Below the pieces are notes generated by a model. It was not told the DNA's origin, made no database searches, and was given only the letters and a program-made list of their open reading frames with translations. Both the position numbers and the translations under genes were made by a program. From positions 2,046,001 through 2,110,000 of the forward strand of contig JAECYW010000001.1 in assembly GCA_023014335.1 (NCBI GenBank): a stretch of DNA of 64,000 bases, written 5' to 3'. Shown piece by piece: positions 1 through 10,297 of this stretch (the stretch's first letter is position 1; each line of letters begins with the position of its first letter). The stretch is from Galerina marginata (lineage: Eukaryota; Basidiomycota; Agaricomycetes; Agaricales; Galerinaceae).

Positions 1-657
1 TGGAAAAAGATCCCAGCTCTTTTGTTCGTATCGACTCTGTTTACTTTTCTTAAAGCGCCGTGGGAAGCAATTCTTGGCCGAGTCTTGCTCATTGCTTGCA
101 AGTAAATGAGCACGGCTTTACATATGACCGCCTTCTGTGTGATGGCGGTTAACAGGCACTGCGTTAACGAACCAGCAAGCCGTGAATGCCGATAAATGGT
201 GTGTGCGTTCTACCCAGAAACTCAGGCTGGCTTCGACCCCAGACCGAATAATGAATATGGTGTCTGGATTAGTCAACTGGCACAGAAGTCCTGATTTCTT
301 CGACTCGACGGTGATACATGGTTTGTGAGGTCTGTTCATAAGATGTAAGAATTCCCAGTGTATACTCACATGTGTTCATTCAGAGTGTCAGCAATTCTTT
401 GCCGAATATTCTGACATAAAGGCTGCTGCGTGCGCAGTATACACGCTTAATTCAAGCTCTGAACAGTGAATACATAAGATAATCTACGGTCAGATGGGAC
501 CGTCTGATTGACAGATCCTAGTGAGTGACCCAAGCGCAGTCCAATGCTGCGGGCAGGCTATCAGTGGGTCCTGAGTTACGGTTAGCATAAAGGTCAGGAT
601 GAGATGGAAGACCTCGCCTTGACTCACTATCGCAGTTCTGAATCGCATTGACCCAAA
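1..657. other. No recognisable gene; upstream of GNAT gene
   Basis: I see no supported coding region. A minus-strand open frame of 83 codons at 118-369 has no recognisable motif and no intron-exon context. The stretch directly before 658 probably holds the promoter and 5' UTR of the acetyltransferase gene. Confidence 0.5.
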
Positions 658-1707
658 ATGCACGGGTTCAACGAAGAAACGCCACTACTATTGCTTGATG
701 AGCTCATTGTTCCCCTCCGTCAAAGTACGTTCCACGATTAAAGAATATTTGTTTACCGAAAATATCTGATCAAGACAAAGGCAACGTATGGAAGGCGGCT
801 AGGACTTGGGTAGAAGCATTCGAAAACGATCCTCAAATGCGTTACTTACGCAGCGTAGGCTCAATCTTGCGCTGCATTGGTTGTTTCAGAACTAAAAGGC
901 CCGGCAGAACCAAAGACAAACAGCTTGGATGAAGTTCATAGACAGGATCGCTATGGCGTCTATCATGACTGTGTTCATCCGCAGAAAAGTCGCACTCACC
1001 GTACATTCGGGTGCAGCCTTTGTTATCGGGTAAGTTAACCAAGCAATCTGATACATCTCGGGGTGAAAACTCGTACACAAGCTCCCCCGGCCTCGGTGAA
1101 CCAACGCCCAGGACGCAGATAGACCGTGTCCTTGACACCATTGTAGGTGGCCTTGCTTCGGTTGTAAGCAGAAAATTCTTTTCAGCTGAACAGAGCAAGG
1201 TCTGTCACGTTTCGATTGCTCCAGACAAGATATCTTATTCGAAGGTTTCCAGAGGAACAAAGAACTTGAAGAAAAAACCCAAGTGGCAATCAAGGCTGCA
1301 TTAGAAAAGAATGGAAGGAAACTGAGCGAGATGCTATCAGTCATGATTCTTGCAACAGAGCCAGCAAGCCAGAAACGTGGTTATGGCGGGGAGTTATTAG
1401 ACGCGATAACCAGTTTGGTCGGTCTTCCTTCATTGAATATCCATTTCTCGAGCAAACATGTTTGGATAGGCGGATGTGACTGGCCAGGTATCCTGGTTAC
1501 TTTCTAGCAACAGTCGAAACACGCAGTTTTACAGGTTGCATGGATTTGAGATTGCGGGTGAAGCCGTTGTTGGTGACCAAAACCCTACATGGCATGAAGC
1601 ACCTGTCGTGGTCAGGATTGTAAGTCCCTTCCAATATAAATATATAATCAATCTCAAGGGGGCGTATTTGGCTTTAGATGGCAAGAGAACCTCGAAGGCG
1701 GCAATAA
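658..1707 (+). CDS. GNAT-family N-acetyltransferase, 7 exons
   Basis: Predicted to transfer an acetyl group from acetyl-CoA to an unknown amine substrate. The model joins 658-724, 775-854, 908-1029, 1082-1199, 1253-1417, 1470-1619 and 1678-1707, giving 243 aa with every junction in phase and introns of 50-58 bases. The acetyl-CoA loop appears as ATEPASQKRGYGGELL (Q/R-x-x-G-x-G/A type) around residue 165. It is followed by SWLLSSNSRNTQFYRLHGF and then VVGDQNPTWHEAPV, the layout typical of fungal GNATs whose last strand ends in a short IMxREP-like tail; here the tail is IMAREP, reached through the last intron. The N-terminal part (AARTWVEAFENDPQMRYLR) is the usual helix region. The start at 658 is the first ATG that keeps phase with exon 2. 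Family assignment is firm; the substrate is unknown. Confidence 0.85.
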
Positions 1708-1867
1708 CTCAACTGCAACACTAATTTTGATCTGGGGGATTGGGGCATAAGTTTTGACAGAAGTCTGTACAAGAAGGTTTAGGAATATCTACCGTAAGCG
1801 CAGGCTGAAGGATGTAAAAAAAAGTTATGACGAGTGCATGGTTCAATGCTGCGGGACAGAACTAAGA

Positions 1868-3160
1868 TCAAAGTTGCCTAAGAATATCTTCAGCATCCAT
1901 CCAAAGGTCTCTTTGCTTCCATACGCCAGCAATCGTTGTGATGATAATCCAACATGAGGATTGCTCCATCTTTCTTGGAGAAGTTATTTCTGAATTCCAA
2001 GAGGAGGATTTTTGCTGTTGCTTTATGAGTTTGAGGAGTGAAAGGCAAGCGCGGGCGAGGTTCCGCAAGAGATTCATGTCATCGGCGGCAACGTACTCGT
2101 CAACCCTCGACAGCAGGAAGAAAATCCACCGAGCATGGCATTCCAATGGAAGATGGGCACTGGAGCCAAGCGGCTTGACGTAGGTGTTTATCCAGTGAGT
2201 AAAATACATCAGTAAGTGCAACGCAACACGCTATGAACGAGGACGTTCAATTACCACGTAATGGGAGATAGAAGCAAAAGAAGACGCACTTCGTCAATCG
2301 ATTTTAACAGCGCGGTCGTCGGTTCGCGAGGGACTAAGACCTCTTCAGCGAGAGCAGAAGAAGGTTCCGCAACACTTGAACTGGACTGAATGAGTCCTTC
2401 TACGCAATCCAAAAGCACAGGCGTTCCGACCGGGCTGGGCAAGGTCTCAGAAACATCCATCCTCAATTCTTGTTCAACCTCTCCTTCATCATTTCGTTGT
2501 TGCCAAGAATTGTAAGTCAATGTGTCTGCCGGCACGTTTTGGGCAGGATCGTCGGCGTCTGTCCAAGCACGCATTCCTTGACCATGAGACTGCAGCTTCT
2601 TTAACTTCCCCTTGGATTTCTTTGTTGGGTTCCACTCTGAGTCAGGTCGTCCAGACAGGAAAGCCCACCACATATCTCTATCTTTTTTGTCCGGCATCAG
2701 TCGGCGGGATCCAGCATTTGCAGTACCTACATGAATAGTAGGTTGGTTGAAATTCTGAAATTGAGGAATCAGTAGGACTCTCCGATTCGTTCCGGGATAT
2801 AATTCACCTGGCGGAAATTTTGAAACCGGAATTCGAAAGTCTTTCGCCATTCCTCTGAAGGTAAATGAGATTGCTCAAGGGAGGCCTGGAGTTGACGATT
2901 CCGGTTGCTCATATGGATTGGCTACGCGCACCGTTCCTGGAAGTTGTCGCGCATCTCGTCTGGAGAAAGATCGTTAGAGGATATTTCTCGAGCGATATAT
3001 TCCGTACATACCTTACCATAAAAAGATACTGCAGCCCATCCGTTGGCTCCTCGTTGAAGTCATCTGGAAGGTTGGCAACTGGCAGAATTTGTCTACCGTA
3101 AGAGGGTGCTTCTTCATCAGAATCCTCGGTTTCTTCCCACTTGCGTTTGGATGAAGCCAT
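1868..3160 (-). CDS. Gemin2 (SIP1/Brr1-like) SMN-complex protein
   Basis: Gemin2 works in cytoplasmic assembly of Sm cores on spliceosomal snRNAs. Exon 1 starts at 3160 and ends with LPVANLPDDFNEEPTDG followed by QYLFMVR, the Gemin2 N-terminal signature. After an intron (3011-2960) the frame continues RRDARQLPGTVRVANPYE. A middle exon carries LPSEEWRKTFEFRFQNFRQ, and another carries QPTIHV and WWAFLSGRP. The last exon (2190-1868) has HLLMYFTHWINTY, ARWIFFLLSRVDEY and IITTIAGVWKQRDLW, which match the helical C-terminal domain. Between VANPYE and LPSEEWR (about 2920-2865) the frame shifts by one base with no obvious intron, so the sequence there is probably in error or the exon boundary is unusual. 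The gene is head to head with the DUF3245-like gene, 177 bp away. Confidence 0.85.
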
Positions 3161-3337
3161 AGCTGTGATTCAGAGGTTGAGTGTGAGGTTGAGTGTGTAC
3201 AGTTTGTTTTTGATTTCAAAACCTAGCGCAGGAAAACTTGCCAAACACCCCTTCGCATTCAACCACGAGTCCACGACTCGTATTTACTCCTTATCAATAA
3301 GCTTTCAAAACCCCTTACATGATCTCTATCTTGCGAC
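3161..3337. promoter_or_regulatory. Shared promoter with 12-bp tandem repeat
   Basis: Intergenic space between Gemin2 (-) and the DUF3245-like gene (+). Positions 3173-3184 and 3185-3196 are two exact head-to-tail copies of gaggttgagtgt. Its role is unknown; it may be a simple slippage duplication. Confidence 0.4.
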
Positions 3338-4414
3338 ATGGATTCACTAGGGATTAACGAAGAAGAGATTGACTTAGAGGCTCTCCAGGCTCAAATTGAC
3401 TTATCCATGTCATTTGCACAAAACATAATATCTTCGTGGGTGGACCCTTCGAAATTTCCGACAAGTTCTCGAAGGAAGAATCTCGAGCAAGAACTTATAG
3501 AATACATGAAAAAGCCTCCTAGGTAGGGTACCAGGAAAATATTCAAACTTGTGTTAACTTTTGTATGAAGACTAGGTGTCGGCGCTACCATGCCGGATGG
3601 CGTTCAAAGTATGACCCGAGAGACAGCCCGTCTACGAGGCAAGCTTGCTGGGTCAAAGCGCACCCGAGAAGAAGAGGCCACTACAAAACCTACGTCCGAC
3701 GACGAAGGCGAAAGCCGAGCGGGTGTTATTAAGAAGAAATACAGACCTGACCCATTCGACGCTGTACACGGGAAGAAAAAGAAAACTGATATTAAGGAGC
3801 CAGGGAAAGTTGCTTTGCAGCCAGTAATTTCGCTACCGACCGCAGATCCACCAAGAGTAGACAGCTCGGATGAAATCGAAGACCTTCTTAACGGCCCCGA
3901 TCACGATCAACTCTACGAGTCACCAATAAAGAGGGGAAAGGAGGAAGAGAAAGTTGTTATTGATGATAATGGGGATCCTCCTGACACTACCGACGTTTTA
4001 CTTTCGCAACGGAGTACTACTCATCCCTTTTCCCCGGTGGGGATTGTCGATTCGACGACAACGCCGTCCACCCCCTCACGCACCCCCGGTAAGTTTTCTA
4101 TGTCCTATTTCGAACGTTTTACAACCACTCAAATAGAAGTTCAATCGGTGCAAGAGTTCATTGACGTCTCGCTCACCAAAACCCCTGTGTTGCCGAAACC
4201 CCTTCCTCCTCACCTGCTGAAGGTACCATTACTTAATCTAACTGGCCGTTTGAGCGACCACGACTCCGACGCAGAAACTGCGACTGGAACTCCATCGGCA
4301 AGTCCTAAAAAAAAGCGCAAAAGGCGGAAGAAAAAGAAGAATCATGCTATCCAACTCAGTCCTACCAAGGACAGTAACCCAATTTATCAGACTACCGGGA
4401 TAACTTCACAATGA
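3338..4414 (+). CDS. DUF3245-like nuclear protein, highly charged
   Basis: Exon 1 (3338-3522) encodes an acidic helical start and ends in KKPPR. A 48-base intron (3523-3570) joins it to LGVGATMPDG, giving PPRLGVGA, which resembles the RPPRLGxGA motif I associate with the fungal DUF3245 family (PF11595). The rest is low-complexity and charged, with DEIEDLLNG and a basic run SPKKKRKRRKKKKNHA near the C-terminus that looks like a nuclear or nucleolar localisation signal. A second 48-base intron (4089-4136, donor GTAAGT) is likely; since 48 is divisible by three, the frame stays open with or without it. Function is unknown; the composition suggests a role in the nucleolus or with nucleic acids, but this is inference. 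Confidence 0.65.
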
Positions 4415-4646
4415 TCTATTTCTAATTACTCAGGATGCCTAATAAGCTCAATTTATCCGAGATTGACTTTTATCTTCGCCAGTACAAAGCTTAAACCCAA
4501 GGATACATTGCTATTGTAGACGTGCTCGTATCATAATTTCGAACGCGCCTTCAAGACCAGCTATCTGCCTTAGTGATTCTGGATCAGGACCGTGTCGCAA
4601 CTGGCGCAACAACTACGTTACCCTACTGACCATTGATTCGAGGCGA

Positions 4647-5181
4647 TTAGCACTCCCCCACAAGACCTGGCTCTTTTCCTTCATCGGGCCACCGTCGACG
4701 TTCCATCGTGCTTTTGATTGCGATATTGCCAATGATGACACATTCGAACGGGTCAAGCATGATTTGAATCTTCTGTGGCACTCGCATTGTCTGTGGGATC
4801 AAAACCCAGAGCCCAAATATCTTGAATTCTGTCTCTCGGTTGGACAAGATGACGGACATGGCAAAGTAGGCACAGAGCCATGCCAGAGATAATAAGTAAG
4901 CCACGATCGTGTAGCCGATGGACAGTCTTGGTGCGTCAGCAGGCCTCTTGAATGCCAGAAGCAACATGGTTATATGATAGGCCATCGTAAGAATTGCGAA
5001 AACTGGATTCAAGCATAACTGCGGCAATTCCTCAGCGTTCAGGCGGTCAGGCATAAAATTGCAGTGGGCCTATTGAGCTCACCGACAGAATGCCGCAATC
5101 ACGAAATGCTAGTGCCAGGATAAATATCGCGATGAAGATCGAAATGCCATGAAGAACGGTGATAGATGTTGTAAGTGGCAT
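4647..5181 (-). CDS. Small multi-pass membrane protein, unknown function
   Basis: Two exons, 5181-5083 and 5018-4647, joined by a 64-base intron, give 156 aa. The start is the first ATG after an in-frame TGA. Three clear hydrophobic segments are visible: about residues 7-28, 37-56 and 65-87, with a weaker fourth (FECVIIGNIAIKS) near residue 130. The tail MERRRWPDEGKEP is charged and probably cytosolic. The layout resembles small four-helix (MARVEL-like) proteins common in Agaricomycetes, but I recognise no specific family. It is convergent with the DUF3245-like gene, with 232 bp between them. Confidence 0.6.
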
Positions 5182-6146
5182 ACCAGGGCGTGTTCAGCTG
5201 CAGCGACCAGCGCCAGCACCGCCAAACTGGGGGAAGGTGCCATGCTCGATGATTCTACTTATACGAAATATCATCGCCCTTTACTATGCGTGCCGTAAAA
5301 ACGTGTGCGTTGGGATGGGAACGAAAATAAACGCGTTTTTAACATAGACCCATCTACCATGGGCGATGATGCAAACGCAAAAAGCGCTTACGCCGGGGCT
5401 TACTTCACCCACCAGAAAGGCATGGGTAAAACACAGGATACGAAGCAGCAAGTCAGATTTGTACAGGTCCACATGGAAAAATATGACTCCTCTCTCGAAG
5501 TATTGACAAGATCATCATACTCGAGTATTTCAATATGGAAGTTTTGCTTGAATGGTAAGGTTGGAAGTTGATTGCAAGCCTCTCTACCTTCATCAAGGTT
5601 TGTGCCGGGCTGATCATGTTCAGAACGACGAATCGTCAACTGAACCGCTAAATATACAAGACGTTCGCAGTAGAGATTGAATCTCCTTTTGTGCAGGCGT
5701 TGACGTTGAAATCGAGATTTGCATGAGAGATGATCGATGACCTGTTGACTCTTGAGAGATCTGGTCCAAGAAGCCTTTGCATAGCCTTTCTGTTAAACGC
5801 TTAAATATCAATCTTCAGATCTAATCTTAAATATTTGTCTGTATTATTATTAGGGGGTGATAGCTTTGGTTTTGAGGTTTTAACGTCATTAGAGATAATT
5901 TCAACCACAACTTGACCTATCAGTTTTGCTCCAGCTATGTCTTTCTGCCCTTCGGGACCAGTTCTCGAACTTGAACTTCTCCGAACATATTTATCATACA
6001 CAAGGTATCGTCAATCCAGCCCATCTAATATCTACAACAATAAAAAGTCTTCCCGAATAAATATCGCAGAGGCCCATTGCTATGTGCTAGGTGCTCTGAA
6101 ACGTCCCAGACTCCCAGAGAATAAAGTTAAAAACATAAAAGCCGCC
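5182..6146. other. No supported gene
   Basis: Short open frames occur on both strands (for example 5305-5571 + and 5284-5472 -), but none carries a recognisable motif or clean splice context. The part next to 5182 is probably the promoter of the minus-strand membrane protein gene. A perfect 8-bp stem (6139-6146 with 6152-6159) with a 5-base loop sits at the far end, over the stop codon of the decayed gene. Confidence 0.4.
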
Positions 6147-6770
6147 TCATCGGCGGCTTGCTCTACGTTGACCACTTTGATAAGCATGTGGTTGTGAATG
6201 AGACGACCCTTGTCGATGACTGCGATGGCTCGATCTAGGCGAAGTGGCAGACGCTCTCAATGGAGGTCGAACAGGTCGATTTCTGTGGCTGTTCGTGGAA
6301 TGATACCTCTTTGATTGGAGATGTCGAGTTGGCTGCCCGCTCTTGCTGCTCTTGCCGAAGCCAAGAAACGAGAACGTGCTCTTCCCTGTATGGGTCGAGT
6401 ATTGCTGTTGTTTCTTCTTGGCGGTCTGACGCTTGCTCTCTGCCTTAGCAGCTCTCATTTCGCGCATACCCTAGGCGACGATCGCAGCTGTTAAGTACGA
6501 CGCATCAAAGTGGTCATTCAACAAAATCCGACCTTGGACCGCAGCTCCTCATTCCCCAAGAGAGTGCCTCTCATCTTGGCTAGCCATCCATGCATCGTTG
6601 ATGGTGGGGGTGTGCGCTTTCTTCCATCCGGATGGAACTAGATGTGGTGTCAAAAGCTAAGGTTAGTCAAGGTGGTGAGAATGAAGATCAGATAACACAC
6701 ATGAGATGCCCATTCGATCCTCATGTCGCTCGATACAGTTTAGGAGACGAAGCTGGTAGATGATGGAGGT
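6147..6770 (-). pseudogene. Possible decayed gene, basic Ser/Arg-rich tail
   Basis: Reading the minus strand from about 6770, the frame gives YQLRLLNCIERHEDRMGIS, then a likely intron (GTGTGT to CTTAG). A single frame continues with VPSGWKKAHTPTINDAWMAS, LLNDHFDASYLTAAIVA and GMREMRAAKAESKRQTAKKK, ending in a basic Ser/Arg/His-rich tail at 6147. Two in-frame stops interrupt it: TGA after HSLGE and TAG between AIVA and GMREM. The protein-like composition and long same-frame continuity on both sides of the stops suggest a real coding sequence now broken. Alternatives are unrecognised introns over the stops, or sequence errors as seen in neighbouring genes. I do not recognise the family. Confidence 0.35.
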
Positions 6771-7776
6771 AGTGGAAAGAAGAAAGAAGAAGTGTCAGGA
6801 TTAATGTCGCTCCGAGTGACATTAATAGTGTTGTGGGCATATAAATACAAGCATTACGTAATATCACCTCGTGCATGTTGCCAGGCGTTTTACTGACGGA
6901 GGTTGCGTTTTTGTCACACTCCAGCTAATCTTTTCGCCTAGAAGTCGTGTTTTCGAAACGATGGCCTTCTACCTCTTTAAATTCACCATACTTTAAGGTG
7001 GTCATCCCGCTGAAGTATCTATCGATCAGGCGGGGATATTACTATTTTTATTTCACTTCGCTCTCTGCAGTGAAACTCTGAAGATACACTGCAACGAAAC
7101 TCTCTTTCTGGATCCGCTTGGCCACAATCCCGAAATCCTATACAGACATGCATATTTCATGCCTTTGGGGAAGTTGCCTTCCTTCCATTGAATCCATCCC
7201 GCGGCCACGTTGAAAACGCAGTCTTGGATAATCCACAAAAATTTACTGGCGCCTAGGTCTCTCGTGGCTCTTCTATTTAAATTCAATAAATCCGCGGTAA
7301 GCTAGAGGTCCCGAAGAGGAACGAGGGGCGCCTATGTTCGGACAGAAGAAAGCACGTCGGCTATCGAGCTTCTTTGCAGAACGTGGCGACACTGCCATAG
7401 ACATTCGAGGGATTCCGAGTTGTTTCCCAAATAGGCATCCCACGTGTAGATTGGCGGCAGACACGGAAGACTGTATATTTGGCCCTGTTGATATCGACTG
7501 GGGAAGATGGCATCGCCTCGGCTTCATTTGGCTGTGATCTCACTAGGGTCCCTTAACACTGCTTTGACTTTTTTTTCTGTCTTTTCGAGCGTCGAGCAAG
7601 GGCAATGGCGCAAGGTCTCAACGGGAGTCTCAACCTCCGCTACGATTTACCATTTCGGAATGCTCGATGCCGCCTTTGTATTCAGAGAGTACATAACGAG
7701 GACTGCAATGACCAAGGAGATCATCCAAAAAACCCACTTCAAGTCAAGTTCAGTCAAAAGTTCAAGTATAACAAAA
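6771..7776. other. No supported gene; inverted repeat at 6800-6826
   Basis: Open frames here (7053-7286 -, 7273-7527 -, 7334-7537 +) show no family motif. A 9-bp inverted repeat attaatgtc / gacattaat lies at 6800-6808 and 6818-6826. A CACGTG hexamer is at 7441-7446, about 330 bp before the phosphatase start codon. Confidence 0.4.
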
Positions 7777-8470
7777 ATGGTCTGGAAAAATATCAATGCT
7801 GTCATCGAAAACAGGCTTTTCCTGGGAAAGTCAGTGGCTCTGCTTCGTAGTTGTTTCTGTCACCTACTAATGACGATCATGACTCTTACAGCATAATGGC
7901 TGCGCGCTCGACACGTTCTTTGACCGAAAACAGAATTACCCACATCTTATCTGTCTGTTCAGACCCTATCCCCGCAGAACTACCTGAAGCTGGTATTTAC
8001 CATCAGCGTATCGCCGTCGAAGATGTCGATTATGCAGACCTCTTGATCCATTTGCCGGCGGCTTGTCATTTCATTGACCAAGCCTTGAGGTCTGGCGGGG
8101 TCGTCCTCGTACATTGTGTACAAGGCATTTCCAGAAGCGCCGCAGTGGTTGCAGCTTACTGTAATTATGTCTCCCAGCCTCCCGTTAAGAAATTCGCTCA
8201 ACTTTTATTTTTAGTGATGTGGTCCCGCCGCATCCCCTCTACTCAAGCGCTGGAAATTGTCAGGAATGGTGAGAGGAAATGACCATTTTCGAGATCCATT
8301 TCCTTACTCTTAATTTAGCACGCGACCATATCTGGCCAAACCCCGGATTCCAAGAACAACTCGTCCTTTTCGAGTTGTGCCAATATGCCCCATCACGAAC
8401 CAATGGCATTTATGTTAATTGGCGCACTCAGTTGGATCGCAGGCTGCGCAATGAAGGTGTTCGAAGATAA
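7777..8470 (+). CDS. Dual-specificity protein phosphatase
   Basis: Four exons, 7777-7829, 7892-8160, 8215-8268 and 8319-8470, give a compact 175-aa phosphatase with nothing attached. The start reads MVWKNINAVIENRLFLGN, the first strand of DUSP folds. Next come ITHILSVC, the helix-loop VEDVDYADLLIHLPAA and the P-loop VLVHCVQGISRSAAVV, where HCxxGxSRS supplies the catalytic Cys and Arg. The general-acid Asp is probably in VEDVDYAD. After the third intron the frame gives NPGFQEQLVLFEL, the usual DUSP C-terminal helix. All intron phases fit. It should remove phosphate from Ser/Thr/Tyr residues. The size and single domain are like small atypical DUSPs; it lacks the zinc-binding tail of Yvh1. The substrate is not visible. 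Confidence 0.88.
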
Positions 8471-9188
8471 GCGCCTTTCTTCCATTAGGCCCGAGGCCAA
8501 AAATAGTTGACTGGTCAACTGCCTGAATATTTTTCAAACCATTCTCTCATCGCTCTCCCATCTGTTACGATCTCATATTCTCATTAGATTACATTAGACT
8601 TCATTGCTTTCATTCCCGTTTGGTTATAATCACTTAGAAGTTCCCTCCTGTTGTTTTACCAGAATACTAGGCATTTTATTTATCTCAAAGGCTAGCGAGA
8701 ATTATTCTACAGAAACTGTTGTTCGAAATGATTGTGGTGTAAGAGGGCATTCGAGTAAACCAGGGACTTGCCAAGGGATCCACACGAGTCTACAACTCAG
8801 TATCCTGTTCCGCACTTGGGAAATCTCCACTGGGAGTCCGATTATTTGGCCATGTATTGGGCTTGACTCAAGTTGATGTCAGGCATTGTCAGCTGCGCTT
8901 GGGCGGTGCCGAATGTACACAGACACGATATTGAACAACTCTTGTCGTCGTAGATGCGCAGACAACTGCTGCGCAAAATTGACGCAGGAGATACGTGGCG
9001 ATCGAGGATAGTGAATATAAAGCAGAAAAAAAAGGGACGAAATTGTTCCACAACTTGTTTGCCCCATAGCGGAATTTCAATCTAAAGGTCCCACGCAAAC
9101 AGACGACAAGCTCAGCTCGGTGCATTCGCTGTCCTTAGCTTCCACCTCCCACTCTTCAACTTTCCCGCTTTCTACCTTCACTGCAATC
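8471..9188. other. No supported gene; upstream of Arf gene
   Basis: I see no coding motif in either strand. The last 70 bases before 9189 are pyrimidine-rich, a common feature of highly expressed basidiomycete promoters and 5' UTRs. Confidence 0.4.
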
Positions 9189-10011
<823 letters not shown>

Positions 10012-10297
10012 TAAACTTCTACTTCCTAGTCTGGGTACCTTGTTGGCGTTGTTACTCGTGTCACGATCCCCTCACGATACCGAAAACGTATTCATCGCTG
10101 TTTATCTCGCTCTCAGTTCATTCATTGCTACCCATCCAATTTCCCAGGCCGATTTCTTTTTTTAATTCTTTGCCCTTTTTCATTGTTCTTTGACCTGGCA
10201 TGTAGCACTAAAATCACTCCTTAGACCAGTGGTTATTATTTTACACGCTACAGCTTATAGTCCTTGAGGTGATTGGAGAGTGCATAAAAAATAGACA

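Noticed and set aside
118..369. 83-codon minus-strand open frame
   Set aside because: No motif, no splice context and no family resemblance; length is within chance expectation.
6139..6159. Hairpin followed by T-rich sequence on the minus strand, like a bacterial intrinsic terminator
   Set aside because: The region is eukaryotic with spliced genes all around. The stem falls on the stop codon of a decayed gene, and RNA polymerase II does not use such terminators. A chance hairpin is more likely.
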